Position numbers and translations under genes: made by a program. From assembly GCA_020631735.1 (NCBI GenBank), contig CM036197.1, positions 45,555,880 to 45,619,879 on the forward strand: a stretch of DNA of 64,000 nt, read 5' to 3'. The stretch comes from Saccharum officinarum. Taxonomy: Eukaryota > Streptophyta > Magnoliopsida > Poales > Poaceae. The notes beneath the pieces were generated by a model that was not told where the DNA came from, did not search any database, and saw only the letters and a program-made list of their open reading frames with translations. Below are positions 1 through 11,956 of this stretch, one piece after another. Each line of letters opens with the position of its first letter. Positions within the stretch are counted from its first letter, which is position 1.

Positions 1-589
1 GGCACAGGTAACTGTCATGTGGGGTCCCGGTGTGCGATGGGGCCGTCGTCTCAGTGAGCAGGTAGATACTGCGTTTGGGGGCAGGTAGAGCTTGTGGATT
101 TGGGAGCGGAGCCGAGTTTTGTTTTCGCGGGAACTAAGATTACCCACCCACGGCGGGTGCTATAAAAGTATACTCTAATGTTTTAAAGTATAAATATAGA
201 GTAAAAACTGCTGCACTTAGTACTCTAAAATAGTACTATATTTTTTTATTCACTCTATATTTAGAGTGATACATTGTTTACTCTATAGTGGATAGTGGCG
301 GCCCCACTAGCTAAACAAAGGAAAAAAAAGTTATAACTCACAAACCAAAAATTCAAATTAAATTTTGATTGCACCATTAAATTCGTCTCAATAAATCCTT
401 AAAAACTAGATCACACATGGATATATTTAGATAAAGTGATAAGTAGGTCCCATAGTGGATAGAGTGGATAGAGGATGATATAGAGGATGGATGGGTACGG
501 GAGAATTGAGTATAGATGAGAGAATCTTGCTGACTAGGACGTATAGAGGATGAATATAGAGGTCCATGAGTGCGGATAGCCTAAAGCTT
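1..589. other. AT-rich intergenic sequence, no gene seen
   Basis: No open frame of note. The stretch is AT-rich, with several short variants of 'actctata' and 'tatagaggatg' between 170 and 560, which may be the remains of a small inverted-repeat element, but I could not define its ends. Confidence 0.5.
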
Positions 590-1198
590 CACGGTTCGCT
601 TTCGCGCCTTCTTCCTGGCGCCGTGCAAGAAGACAGTAAAAAAAACAGTAGCCAAGTAAAGAGTGCTAGTAGGCTTTTGGCGTCCATGGACTCACACGTT
701 GCCGTCGCCGGTACACGATCCATGTGAGCGCTCTACCTGCGCCGGCATCGACCATCTTTGTTGCTTTCGAATCTGAGCAAAGGCATGGGTAGTTCGGTAT
801 CGGTACCGAAAGAAAGCAGCATCACATGTGTGGAGGGAGCCACAGGGCACAGCCCACACAACCCACAGCCACATGTGGCCCTGCTCTTCAGAAAAGCACG
901 TGTCGCCGCGTCGGTCTAGCCCAGGCTGTGAGAGCCCGAGATCGTGAAACGCACCGCAAAGAGCGATGCGCAGAAAGGACGGCCACCATCGTTACCAAAG
1001 AAAAGAAATACCTGCTAGTTCACAATAAACTTCTTATATTAGCACTGCTATTTCTCATCAAGAACTGCATGCACAATCCGATTTCACGGTACTTCCTCCG
1101 TTTCAAAATAAAAATCTCGCTTACAAGGATCGAACAATCTCAAAATTATAATGTTTTTGATGTGTAATAAGTATCTCTAGATTATGATCATATAATAA
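590..1198. repeat. Left part of duplicated host segment, copy A
   Basis: This stretch matches 40016-41286 in the same order and orientation: the cgtgcaagaag motif, the block 'ccatctttgttgctttcg', the 'gcagcatcacatgtgtgg' block and the Stowaway-like start. Copy A continues at 38541 after the MULE insertion. It is probably downstream flank of the small gene whose coding part lies at 38800-39020 (copy A) and 41329-41729 (copy B), both on the minus strand. Identity is high but with many small differences, so the duplication is not recent. Confidence 0.8.
1092..1198. mobile_element. Stowaway-type MITE, left part (split by the MULE)
   Basis: The end CTTCCTCCGTTTCAAAATA is preceded by TA. The other end, GAGGGAG followed by TA, is at 38641-38649. 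Together with 38541-38647 these form a Stowaway-like MITE interrupted by the MULE. The uninterrupted counterpart in copy B is at 41181 to about 41384. Confidence 0.75.
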
Positions 1199-1460
1199 GA
1201 GTAAAATACACCCTGGGTCTTCAAACTTTTGGCCCCTTCCCATCTGCGTCCTCCAACTATTAAATCAACTATCCAGGTCCCTCATCTTTTGCCACGGTGC
1301 ATCGACGGTCCAAAGCCAGCCACGACAGCCGCATAATCCGGCGTGTTCGTGCCACCGTGGCTGATGGAAGCTCAGGGCATTGCATTTTATGAACCCCCCC
1401 CCGCGAACGTTGTCTTTGTCACTCCCAACTCCACTCGCTCTCTCCCCCATTCGTTCTGAG
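1199..1460 (+). repeat. MULE terminal inverted repeat, left
   Basis: Matches the reverse complement of 38272-38531 with roughly 85-90 % identity by eye, including a shared block ending in the pyrimidine-rich CACTCGCTCTCTCCCCCA. TIRs this long that run up to the first gene are typical of MULEs, where they also hold the promoters. Confidence 0.9.
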
Positions 1461-1565
1461 TGTTAGGGTTCTTGGCTCGTCGCCGGCCGCTCGTCGCCGG
1501 CCGCGCGCCGCTTGCTGCCCGTTGCTCGCCACTCACTTCCTTCGGTTCGCGGCACGCATTCTACG

Positions 1566-2174
1566 ATGACGTTCGGTGGCTTGTCGTTGGCACAGGGGAT
1601 TGTGGCCCCCAAAGTCGGGAAGTGCACGGGGCTGCCGCTTGTGCCCTGCCCCAAATGTGGCGAGGAGATCATGGAGCTCACTTGTGGTTCAGGATCGAAG
1701 GCCCCCGGGAGCCATCTTATTCAAGTGTCGGCTTCATGAGAGATGTAAGCCCTAAGGTTCAACCCTCCCTGTACCTGCAGCTTTCTCCTCATTTTGATTT
1801 GGTTGAACCCTCCTATATCAATTGCAGGTGCCTAGAACGTGCCAAGGTATCTATTTGCCGCCAAGTACAAGAAAATGTTGATTGCCAATGGAAAAATTGA
1901 GAAGACTGGTGTTGTGGCTATCATTAGGCCTGAGGAATCCTTGCCTGAAGTTGAGCAGATCAGGATTGCAATTAGACGCCTAGAGGGACTAGTTGAAGCA
2001 AACAAGACTGAATTGGCACCTTTGCTTGATGATGTTGTGTCTTTGAAGAATGGAGCTGATAGAGTAGATGAGAAGCTACATAAGTTGATAGACATAGGAA
2101 AAATAGTAGTAGTGTGCCTTGTAGTTGTTGCTGTGTTTGTTGTTGTGGGTGTAGTAACCATGGTAGTCAAGTAA
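1566..2174 (+). pseudogene. GRF-like zinc-finger protein with C-terminal membrane segment (MULE accessory gene)
   Basis: Exon 1 starts at ATG 1566 and encodes a CPKCG motif followed by MELTCG and KAPGS. The expected second half of a GRF-type zinc finger (FKC-RLHER) lies one base out of frame near 1716-1740, so a frameshift has broken it. A GT donor at 1745 and an AG acceptor at 1826-1827 mark an intron. Exon 2 (open frame 1839-2174) gives about 110 residues: a charged segment with coiled-coil character (EVEQIRIAIRRLEGLVEANK), then a strongly hydrophobic stretch rich in V, with a few residues after it. GRF finger plus coiled coil plus terminal membrane helix is a common layout of transposon-linked plant proteins. 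It occupies the position of mudrB in MuDR, but I see no evidence of homology to mudrB. Function is unknown. Confidence 0.6.
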
Positions 2175-2534
2175 AAGTGTCACCTAATCAATCATGTTAA
2201 TCATGTGTTGAAGTGTTATGTAAAACCTGTGTTTTATCTACAGTTAAGAGTAATGTTCAGTCAATTTGAGTTATGTTGCAATTTCTGTGAATGCAATGTT
2301 GTTTTACTTTATGTTTTTTCAAGAGAATGATGTAAATACAATTCTCTCATCCAATTGACACAAGTTTATTGAAGGACACATGAAAGTAGCATTAACTGGA
2401 ACATACCAGATGAACATTACATTAACTGCAACATGACCTATTTGTTTGCAACTAGATTGTTTGCAACATGACCAACTAACATAGATTGTTTGCAACTAGA
2501 CTGTTTACATATGACCTATTTGACCCACTATGAT
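2175..2534. other. MULE internal non-coding sequence
   Basis: Follows the stop of the accessory gene; probably its 3' untranslated region and the space between the two MULE genes. It ends at ATGAT (2530-2534), the left copy of the target duplication of the Athila/Tat-like insertion. The MULE resumes at 34386. Confidence 0.6.
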
Positions 2535-5500
2535 TGTTGATGGTAGTTATCGTTCACTAAGAACCATCAACTTAACTTGTAAAAATGCAAAGATATGGTC
2601 ACCAAACATAGAACTAGGGTTTTAACTGACGAATTTCATGAGTTTTGGTGAATCTGTGTTTTACAAGGATTAAACAAGAAAAGGGGGCAAGAAACCTAAT
2701 ACGTCGGACTAAAATGCATATTCCATGCGGGAACCAACTTGAGAAGAATCTAGAAGACACAAGAAGGCAACCCAAAGAAGGGGGCACTTGGCATACGGGA
2801 TGCCCGGGTGACCATGCCCCTTGGTCGACCGGCTATAGGGCCCACATGTCAGCCCCCTTCTTCCATGTCAGTTTCTCCACCGCCTTAGGGTTTGCATCCA
2901 AGTCGTTGATCAAGGTCGGTTTGATCCGAGAGCTCTGGTTCATCCCACCGGCCTATATAAGCAAGCCCCACCCCCTCCTGGGGGAGAAGCCTTTAAACCA
3001 AGGAGCCAGAAGATCAAGAGGTCCTCTTCTCCACCTAAGAATTAGAATAGCTCCTCAAAGTTCTAGTATAGGCTAGCTAGTAAGGTTTTTGTAGAGTTCG
3101 GGCTCCTGCTCAAGATTTTGGATTCATCGTCATCTGGAGGCTGGTATAGCCATTGTATCCCTCTTGTTATGACTTTATTCTATTTCAATATTATGTTTCT
3201 ATTTCTTATGTTTCTAGTTTGCTCTAGTAGTATATTTGATAGAGTCATGATTGATAATGAGTTTATGCATGAGATTGCAAAGCGTTTAATTCAGTACTTG
3301 AGTGAGTTAAGTGGTCGACATTATGTAAGTATGTTGCTTAGATATTGTTTACCTACGGATGCACTCTATATGCCAGGTCAAGTGGTAGATCACGGATGTG
3401 ACACTCCCGTTGAGTCCTTTGTAGTCCACTCCCCGTATGTAGAACAAGTAGAACCTCGCTACGAAGAAAGTCTTGCTATGAAGAGTCATTATGCTATACA
3501 TTATTGTATATGTGCTAGGGTGTACGAAAGACTTAGTAAATAAGAAATGACATAAGAATTCAATCTCTTAACTAATCTCCTGTTTAGTCTTACTATATTA
3601 ATGAGTAGTCTATTTATATCTCTGGGTGTTATCAATGCTTACATTTATTGTGGTAGAACCTCATAAATAATATGGCCCACATGCACCTGTTATTGTCTCA
3701 AAGACCTCTGACGGCTATGCATGTGTACCACAGAACTTAAGAAGTTTGTCGGGTGTCCTCAAAAAACCTAAATCATCCATGATCTTTTGAGCAGGATCAC
3801 ATTACAGAGGCATTGCAGTATTACAACAGTTTATATAACAAATTATATTAGAGTAAAAGTACAAAAGTCTTACATAACATAAGTTTACAAACCATTTGTT
3901 CCAAACCTTACAAACCATAAGTTTAGTTATTACAACCATAATAGTGGAGTAGCATTAGTAACTTTATTACAGATCACGGAAACGCATTGCTCTGCCCAAG
4001 AGTCAAACATACTACTCGTTGTCGCTTACCACACAGACAGTCATGCAGTAGGGTTTGAAACAAACCTGCTCATGAGACACACCTGCAACAAGGGTTTAAC
4101 AAACCCTGAGTACAAAAGTACTCTACAAGACTTAACCGACGAAAAGGGTGGAGAAGACTCAGGAATGCAGGCTCAAAGGAATCAAGGTGAGGATGTAGCA
4201 AGAATCAAAGTTCTTTTGCATAAAAGCTACTAATGGTGAGTCCTTAAGATTAACCTTTTTAAATCATCGTTAGTTATTATAGAATGTAAGTGACCCTAGT
4301 CTAGATTAGGTAACTCATACAACTTCTTTCTTAATTTCCGACCAAAGTTCCATTGGTTAACTACGATATTGAACAGCAAATCAAGTCTCCATATCCGAGG
4401 AGCAACGACGATCCGAACCGCTTATCTACCCAGCTGGGGCTTCCTAACCACACGATATATGCGGAACTCAAACCCCATGTATCAACCATCACTCAGATCC
4501 TCCAAAACATGAGCGGGTCCAGTGCCACCCGAGAGTACAATACACCTCCAATCTAACCCCTTGGCTACGAGGGTACACACTACTCTCACCATCTCTCCAC
4601 TCCCTGTGTGCGGTCGGCCGTTTACGGGATAGAATAGCCGAGGTAGGGCTTAACACGGGTATGTGGTTAGTACTATAATGTATCAACAAACATAGTTCAA
4701 CAACGAACGGTCCTTAACCGACATAGACGGAAGCACTACATCAAGACTCATTTCCCAATGCAAGTCCACGACCGGTCTCAAATTAATATCATCATTCATT
4801 CAGTTGTTCCACAACAACCCTTTAAACTTTGTTAAACATTTTCAAAGTTTTCTCATTAAGCAAGGCTAAGAATACTAAGTATTTTTAAATAAAACAGTAG
4901 TAAGGATAATATTGAAGTATCAAGGATGGTAGTGCAGTAATTAGGTTATCACTCAACTTCTATCACCTAATGCACAAAGCATAAATATAAGTGATGTAAA
5001 CTTTGTAAAAGTCAAGGTAGGGTTGAATGCATCCGGGGCTTGCCTTGATCGACGGGAATTTCTGGTTCTGGGTCAGTTTCACAAATATTGAATCCAACCT
5101 CCACTGGCGATTGCTCTTCTTCAGGGATTGGTTCGACCACGTTAACCTCCTCGTTCACGGGGACTACACGAGATAATAATGTATGCTCAATATGATGAAG
5201 TATAAAACATGATGCTTAGTGGATGTATAACAAGATTTAGAACTTGAGTACAACTTTCCTTTATGGTACAGTTGCAAAACAACAAGACTAACTAAGTGTA
5301 TTAGGGTTTCGACAAGTTTTACTTCACATGAAATGTCATTAGGGTTCACTAATTACATGTTAAACATGAGCTCAAACAATAAAGTAGAATGCCAAGGATC
5401 ATCATGTGTTAATGACCAAGGTCAACAACCAAACCCAAAGTCAAGCAAAAACCCTAAATCATTAAGCACTAATTACTTGATTAACTAATTAATTAATAAA

Positions 5501-8294
5501 GCATAATTCAAGTATAAAATCAAACTTGTCCAATTAAGCCCAAAATTTTATTTTAAGAAGCTTATACCATAACTAAGTGGCAAAACAATTTTCATAATTT
5601 TTGGATAATTATTTAAGCCTAGAAAAATATAGAAAACTCATTTATCAATTAATAGAGCTAATTAATTGACTTACAAAAAGTAATCAAAATTGGCATTTCA
5701 TCTTTTTTTCCTAAACAGTACACAGTATAGAGAGACTACACAAAAAAAAATTCAATATTTTTGGAGCTCTAGTTATTTCACAATGAAATAAACAAAATCA
5801 GGTACTATTTGACATTTTAAAAATAAGAAATTGGAAAAAATCCCTTTCCCAAGCTCGGCCCACTCCACCACTCTCCTTCTCTTCCCCCTCGGCCCACCTC
5901 TCATCCGACCGGCCCAACCAAGCTGGACCGGCCCACTTCCCCTCTCCTTTTCTCTGGATCGGCCTAGGACCGCAGTTAGTCGAGCCCGAGACACAGCGGC
6001 CTACTCCGGCCGTGACCACGGCTCTGGCGATGAGCACACCACCCAGCTAGCCGACGGCGAGGGCGCAATCTCTACAACCGACGCCAACACATTCCCCAAT
6101 CTGTTGCGCACTAATCTAGGAAGACGTACGAGGGAATAAGACCACGGTTAGAGTATGGCCGCAACTATGGTGGCACGGCGGCAACCTCCTCGGTAGCATG
6201 ACGAAGGAGATGACCCCAGGAGGCAGTAGCAGTGCAATTGGTGGATGGATGAGCGACAAAAGCTCACCGCGAACCTCAGGGAGTTGCTGGTTGAAGGCGA
6301 GACCCACCGGAGGGCGCTATCCACGACACAACCAAGCTCGGCGGCACGTTGGCCGTGCGCGAGGAAGACGGCAGCGCGCGGGTGGCACAGGCACGTCAAG
6401 GCTGGGCGAGCTGGCTCAAACGAGGCGCAAGGAAGTGGCGAACGCGACTGCGTGATCAATTTGAGGAAATAGCGAGCGGTTGCGTGGTGCCTTACCGGCA
6501 GGATCAGGAGCTTGTCGGTGGTGGTAGGAAGAAGAAAGCTAGGGCGACCGGTCGGTCCAGATATAAGCAAGCGAGGCGGTGGCGTGGTGCCAGCAGCTGC
6601 TTGCGCGCAGCCAAGCAAGCTGATGCATGTCGTGGTGGGGAAGGGACATGAAGGAGCGAGCAGTCACCGGCGGTGAGGAGGCAGGGGAGCAGCTCGGTGG
6701 CGCTCTGCTCCCCAACGGAATTTTGAAATAATTACGAAACTACCACTGACCTCATTTTGCAAATTACTCACAATTTTTTTAAAGAAGTTAAAAAAACTCC
6801 AAAAACAAAAGTTGTTCAACTTTTCAAATCCTACAACTTTTTCAATAAAAACTTTTTTTAATTTAGCTTAGATTTTGAAATTTGAATTTAAATCAAAAGG
6901 GGACATTTTCTGGATTTTGGTAAATTCAAAATTACTTTAAATTTTACATTAAAACTTTAAAAACTCAAAATACCAAAGTTGTACATATTGACAAGATCTA
7001 CAACTTTGCTTTTTAAACTATTTTCAAATTCTACCTCCATTTTGAAATTGGAATAGGAAAACGAAAAGGGGTCAAATTTGATATTTGAATCTTTTCAAAA
7101 TTACTCCCAATTTTATACTAAAACTTGGAAAACTCCAAAAACTAAAGTTTTACAACTTGACCAGATCTACAAGTTTGCTTTCTAGCTCACCCTCAAATTC
7201 TTTTAGATTTTGAATTACACAAAAGTGGAAAAAATGGGGTTTTCCGAAAATCGGGGTTTTGAATCAAATTCAAACTTGATTTGATTTCTACATTAATTGA
7301 TGATTAATTAGTGATCACAACTATCATCCAAATGTACCCTTGAGTCAAATCACACATGACCTTCCCAATGCTCCATTTATTTAAACCAAATTTGAATCAT
7401 AAATTCATTTTAATAGACCTCCCAATTTGAATTCAAATTTGAATTAGAAAACTTAGGGCAAGTTTTGAAATTCAAATTCAACCTCAAACTTGGAGTTCAT
7501 TTTTACTTGTTGCACTTGAGTTTATCCCCTACACCTGACACTAGTGTAGAGCACAACTTTACACCTCAAATTACATAGGGCATAATCCAAGTATTTGAAA
7601 TGGCATTTAAAACTAGGATTTTGGATTCAAGTCAAACATCACCAGAACTCAATCGATCTATGAATGTGAATTTGTTTTAGTTGATTGAAAGCCCAAGTTT
7701 GGTTTTGGTAATTAATGACACCAAGTTGCTAAGGCCATGTGTTAAGTGTTTTGAGTTAGGCATAAGCAACACATGTGATGAAGGTGTGTGTGGCAAGGAG
7801 TGGTGGCCACAAGATCACAAAGAGATGGTGCATGGACATAAAATGGTGATCATGGTGGAGATGCACATAAAATGATGGACTTGATGATAAAGTGGAGAAG
7901 GATCTAAGAGCGCAAGACAAAGGTATAACCATAGGGTTTTCCTTTTGCCGATCTAAGATGAGTAGAGAAGTGATTGACCGGATTTAGGATACATAGCCGA
8001 CTATCAAGAGGGGCAATCATAGTTAGCTCAAGAATCAAGTGCCACTAGATCAGTGTCTTGAGCATATGCATTAGGATCTAGTAGAGAGCTAACATAACGC
8101 CTTGAAAATGTTTGTGAAATGCTAACACACATGCACATGGTGGTGTATACTTGGTGGTGTTAGCACTTTTGCGAAGGCGGTGGAGTTTAAGCAGTAGAGA
8201 GGGGTTTGGGTTCAGGATTCGGTGCTTTTTGGGGAAGTGAAATGCCTATTTTCTACTACGCCGAAAGTTGAAAAAGAAACGGAGGCGAACGACG

Positions 8295-8690
8295 GTCAAT
8301 GTGGTGACCGGACGCTGCACCGGACGTGGTCGCGGTTTGACCAGACGCGTCCGGTCAGTTCTCAGCAGTTGTCAGGCGCGCGAGTGTTAGGGTTTCCAAC
8401 CGACACGTCCGGTCCCTCACGGAACTGGAGCGTCCGGTCAGGCACCAAGAGGGGCAAAACTGGTCGTAGAGCCGACCGGACGCGCGGCACGTCCGGTCAC
8501 GTGCGATCGGACGCGTCTGGTCATGGTGGGAGCTTACAGGACTCTGACCGGACGCCAGGTGCAGCGCGTCCGGTCAAACACTAGAGTGCGTCTGGTCACG
8601 GCAACGGTAACTTCTGATGCGCACTGTTCACGCTTGTCCTGTAGTGACCGAACACGTCCGGTCACCCTGATCGGTGCGTCCGGTCAGTAT
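8295..8690. repeat. Array of palindromic GACCGGACGCGTCCGGTC-type repeats upstream of an LTR TATA box
   Basis: About a dozen full or half copies of the palindrome GACCGGACGCGTCCGGTC occur, irregularly spaced, ending about 50 bp upstream of TATAAATAG at 8738-8746. The same array occurs in the two other copia LTRs of the window. The position suggests part of the U3 promoter/enhancer. Confidence 0.75.
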
Positions 8691-8737
8691 GCTTTTCACT
8701 GCGTCGCCCGATAACGGCTAGCTGCATACCTCTTCAC

Positions 8738-8746
8738 TATAAATAG
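8738..8746 (+). promoter_or_regulatory. Probable TATA box of the copia solo LTR
   Basis: TATAAATAG, just downstream of the palindromic array. The same arrangement is seen on the minus strand at 57621-57630 and 61237-61244 in the related LTRs. Confidence 0.65.
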
Positions 8747-10094
8747 AAGATGTCCGGGGTTTGAGGGCAACTCTTGTACATTTTGAGACCTAGAGACATC
8801 CTTTGAGCTAGAGAACAACCCCTCCACTCATCTCTTTGCTTAGTTACACATCTTGAGTGAGATTAAGTGAGATTCAAGTGCATTACTTGAGAGTTGCATT
8901 CTAGAGGCACTTGATCTTTGAGTTGCTGCGGATTTCTTGTTACTCTTCTGTGTTTCCCGACATGGTAGACGGCTTGGAGCAGTGGAGATGATTGAGATCA
9001 CAATTAAAGATTGCTGGAGCCCTCACCAAGTGTTGTAAGGGGTTCTTGATCCTTCTCCGTGGGAGTTCGCAAATTAGATACTCTAGTGGAGCTCGTGGCT
9101 TGGAGGATCCCCATCTTATGTGTGGTTGTACAGCGCCCACCGAGGGCTCGACTCTTGATAGTCGATTAGCTCGTGAACCGACAAGTGGGTGTATCGCCAC
9201 AACGAGGAGTAGCTTACCGGGAAGCAAGTGAACCTCGGTAAAAATCTTGTGTCATCTCTTTGCTGAGGATTTCTCTTATGGTTGATCATTGTGATTGATT
9301 CTTTGAGTGCATTACTTCTCTACATCGTTGGTATAAGAATCAAGTCACTTGCTCTTTACTTTCTTGTACTAATCTTAGTGTAGCTTTTATCACATAGGAG
9401 TAAGTAGCTTAGTGACTTAGTTTTGTTGGTGTGTCTTTGAGATCATAGCCTTGCTTCACTAGAATTGTATAGGTGGCTTGCATAGTATAGTTGAGCTAGT
9501 GCTAGAATTAGCTTAGCCATCTTTTATACTAACGTGGTTGTTTAGTGAAGCTTGTAGATTTTAAATAGGCTATTCACTCCCCTCTAGCCATTTGAACCTT
9601 ACATTGATGCACATCAGAGTTGACTAAAACATGAATGCTTTGCAATGCATATGATGACATGGCCAGTTTTAGTTACCACAACACCAGGGGTGTTACATTT
9701 ATCATTTATTTATCATTGGCTTACCCCTGTTGGAGTATGTGCTATGTGATTGTTTCTATCATAAGTATGCATATTTGTTCATCATCTCTAGCCACCCTAT
9801 AGCTTCTCCCTGTGGTAAAATATAAATAATGATACCTAAAATACTCTCAGTAAAATGCTACAATGGTATAATTATTTGTGCACTTACGGATCCTTTTCAT
9901 TCATATCTTTATATTCTTTCTAGTCACATGAAATAATAAGATAACTACTTAGTAGTAAAGCTAGGTAGTGCCAACAAATATTTCTAGCTTCAACACTAGG
10001 GATGATAACTTGGTACAAGTAAGCTAGAGGTGTAGGTAATTAATATGTGACTACTAAAATAAGTGTCAAGTTAATAAATACCAACAAGCATTTT

Positions 10095-10109
10095 TGGCGC
10101 CATTACCGG
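10095..10109 (+). other. Primer binding site, Athila/Tat-like element
   Basis: TGGCGCCATTACCGG five bases after the LTR end. TGGCGCC-type sites are used by the Athila/Tat lineage (tRNA-Asp type in the literature). An inverted copy, with GTTGCC in place of ATTACC, is at 15727-15741. Confidence 0.75.
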
Positions 10110-10318
10110 AGAGGGAAAACAAAGGCTATGAAGAGAGATTAATCAAATGCATACTTATTGATGAAATCATAACTAGCACTTCTGCTTTTACAGGCTTACC
10201 CTTGTTTGTCTTTGTTTATATCATATACAGGGTATTGCAGGATTGGTTGTGATTCATCAAATTCCATTCATCAGAATCAAATTAATCAAGAGGAAGCTTA
10301 ACACTAGTTTCTGAAGCT

Positions 10319-11095
10319 ATGGCTGAGAAGACACTGTGTGAGTTCACTGCTCCAAGCACTGAAAACATCCGCACTAGACCAACACTCAACACCAATAACC
10401 TTGAGTTCGAGCTCAAGCCAAACCTCACCAACATGGTGCAAGCTACACCATTCAGTAGAAAGACACATGAAGATACAAGTGCTCATCTTCAGGATTTTCT
10501 AAAGATTAGTAGCATGATCGTCATCAAGGACATTACTCAAGACATCATACTACTCCATTTATTCCCATTCTCACTCTTGGGAAGAGCAAAGTAGTGGTTC
10601 TACACCAACAAAGACAACATCAACACATGGACAAAATGTTCAAAGACCTTTCTAGAAAAGTTCTTCCCTATAGGCAAAACCAATGCCTTAAGAGGAAGGA
10701 TTTCTAACTTCCAACAACAAAAAGGAGAAACCATTCCAGAAGCATGAAAGCATTTTCAAGAATATGTTTTAGATTGCCCCATCATGGAATGGAAGAGTGG
10801 TTGCTCATAAAAGGATTTTATCATGGATTAACTCAGAAAGCTCGTGAACAACTAGATGCCACTGCTAGAGGTCACTCTTGGAAAAGTGGAAGTCCTTATG
10901 GAAAGGATAACTAAAAACCAAAGCTGGTCCCAAGACAACATTCAACACTGCCATCAGAGTGAGGAAGCACCAGAAGAATTATGTGCACTATCAACCAAGA
11001 TGGATGTACTGTTGAATTGGCTCGAACAGTGAGACAATTACAAGGGAGATCGTCAACCAAACATGAATAAGGGTATAAATCAGTCTCCAACATAG
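10319..11095 (+). pseudogene. Athila/Tat-like gag, decayed
   Basis: The frame opens with MAEKTLCEFTAPST and runs to a stop at 10592. Translation continues past it into recognisable gag-domain sequence: a WFYTNK stretch, then a block around FLEKFFPIGKTNALRG, then a C-terminal part rich in E and Q. Several stops and frame changes (near 10592, 10746, 10810) make it non-functional. It lies directly after the primer site, as expected for gag. The same sequence is present inverted at 11345-11956. Family assignment rests on the gag domain and the TGGCGCC primer site. Confidence 0.75.
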
Positions 11096-11180
11096 ACTTA
11101 GTGGTTAAACTAATAGAATACCACAGGTTTTGGTGAATCTGTGTTTCTGCAGGAGTTACTCAGGAAAAAACCAAAGAAGA

Positions 11181-11264
11181 CCCGTAGCGCCTTCTCGTGT
11201 CTTCTAGATCCTTCCTATGTTGGTTCCCGTGTAGGATATGCTTTTTAACCCGACATGTGAGTCT
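11181..11264 (-). other. Centre of the palindrome: LTR fragment in minus orientation
   Basis: The spacer and its edges match an internal part of the Athila/Tat-like LTR in minus orientation (compare 17050-17130: the 'tcttgtgtcttctagat' and 'ttggttcccg' blocks). The LTR fragment follows gag directly with no pol between, so the inverted half is itself a rearranged piece. Confidence 0.65.
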
Positions 11265-11344
11265 TCTTTGGCTTTTTTCCTAAGTAACCCCTGTAGAAAC
11301 ACAAATTTACCAAAACCTATGGAATTCTATTAGTTTAACCGCTA

Positions 11345-11956
11345 AGTCTATGTTGGAGATTGATTTATGCCCTTATTCATGTTTGGTTGACGATCTCTCA
11401 TGTAATTGTCTCGCTATTCGAGCCAATTCAATAGTACATCCATCTTGGTTGATAGTGCACATAATTCTTCTGGTGCTTCCTCACTCTGATGGCAGTGTTG
11501 AATGTTGTCTTGGGACCAGCTTTGGTTTTTAGTTATCCTTTCCATAAGAACTTTTGTTTTTCCAAGAGTGACCTCCAGCAGTGGCATCTAGTTGTTCACG
11601 AGCTTTCTGAGTTAATCCATGATAAAAGCCTTTTATGAGCAACCACTCTTCCATTCCATGATGGGGGCAATCTGAAACATATTCTTGAAAATGCTCTCAT
11701 GCTTCTGGAATGGTTTCTCCTTTCCGCTGTTGAAAGTTAGAAATCCTTCCTCTTAAGGCATTGGTTTTGCCTATAGGGAAGAACTTTTCTAGGAAGGTCT
11801 TTGAACATTTTGTCCATGTGTTGATGTTGTCTTTGTTGGTGTAGAACCACTACTTTGCTCTTCCCAAGAGTGAGAATGGGAATAAGCGGAGTAGTATGAT
11901 GTCTTAAGCAATGTCCTTGATGACGACCGTGCTACTAATCTTTAGAAAATCCTGAA
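11345..11956 (-). pseudogene. Inverted copy of the decayed gag
   Basis: Near-identical reverse complement of about 10485-11100. It carries its own small differences (for example the frame at 11350-11532 reads on the opposite strand from its partner at 10911-11093), so the two arms have diverged slightly since the duplication. Confidence 0.75.

Larger units (their letters stand above)
7686..9603 (+). mobile_element. Solo LTR of a copia (Sirevirus-like) element
   Basis: Begins TGAAAGCCCAAG, ends CCTTACA, and is flanked by TTGAT on both sides (7681-7685, 9604-9608). The end segment 'ggctattcactcccctctagcca' type block is shared, inverted, with the solo LTR at 56734-58708 and the Sirevirus LTR at 60528-62134. 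A TATA box (8738-8746) follows an array of CCGGACGCGTCCGG-type repeats. It lies inside the older solo LTR at 3649-9697. Confidence 0.88.
3649..9697 (-). mobile_element. Solo LTR of the Tekay-like family, itself interrupted
   Basis: Begins TGTGGTAGAACC and ends GGGTGTTACA, flanked by TTTAT on both sides (3644-3648, 9698-9702). The inverted LTR copy at 16120-16145 preserves the empty site. After removing the nested copia solo LTR the length is about 4.1 kb, like the 3.96-kb LTRs at 20349 and 28974. Shared blocks with those LTRs include the gaccggtctca region and the long AT-rich then GC-rich then AT-rich layout. No internal element sequence is present, so it is the product of LTR-LTR recombination. 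Strand is given as that of the intact relative. Confidence 0.85.
2535..10090 (+). repeat. 5' LTR of the Athila/Tat-like element, interrupted
   Basis: Starts TGTTGATGGTAG and ends ACAAGCA just before the primer site. Without the 6.05-kb insertion at 3649-9697 it is about 1.5 kb. It matches the inverted LTR at 15742-17280 over its whole length and the 3' LTR at 33312-34385. The apparent reading frame at 3118-3543 recurs in those copies with altered frame and length, so it is LTR sequence and not a gene. A TATATAA motif near 2953 is a plausible promoter element. Confidence 0.85.
2535..11180 (+). repeat. Left arm of a large inverted duplication (LTR, primer site, gag)
   Basis: LTR + primer site + gag on the plus strand matches, inverted, 11265-17280. 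Without later insertions the arm is about 2.6 kb. Arms meet around an ~85-bp spacer (11181-11264). Confidence 0.85.

Noticed and set aside
3118..3543. 141-residue hydrophobic protein
   Set aside because: It is LTR sequence; the copies at 16230-16478 (inverted) and 33927-34235 have different frames and ends.
8222..8714. Proteins encoded by the palindromic array
   Set aside because: Frames arise from the CG-rich repeats in a solo LTR and are not shared with the related LTRs.
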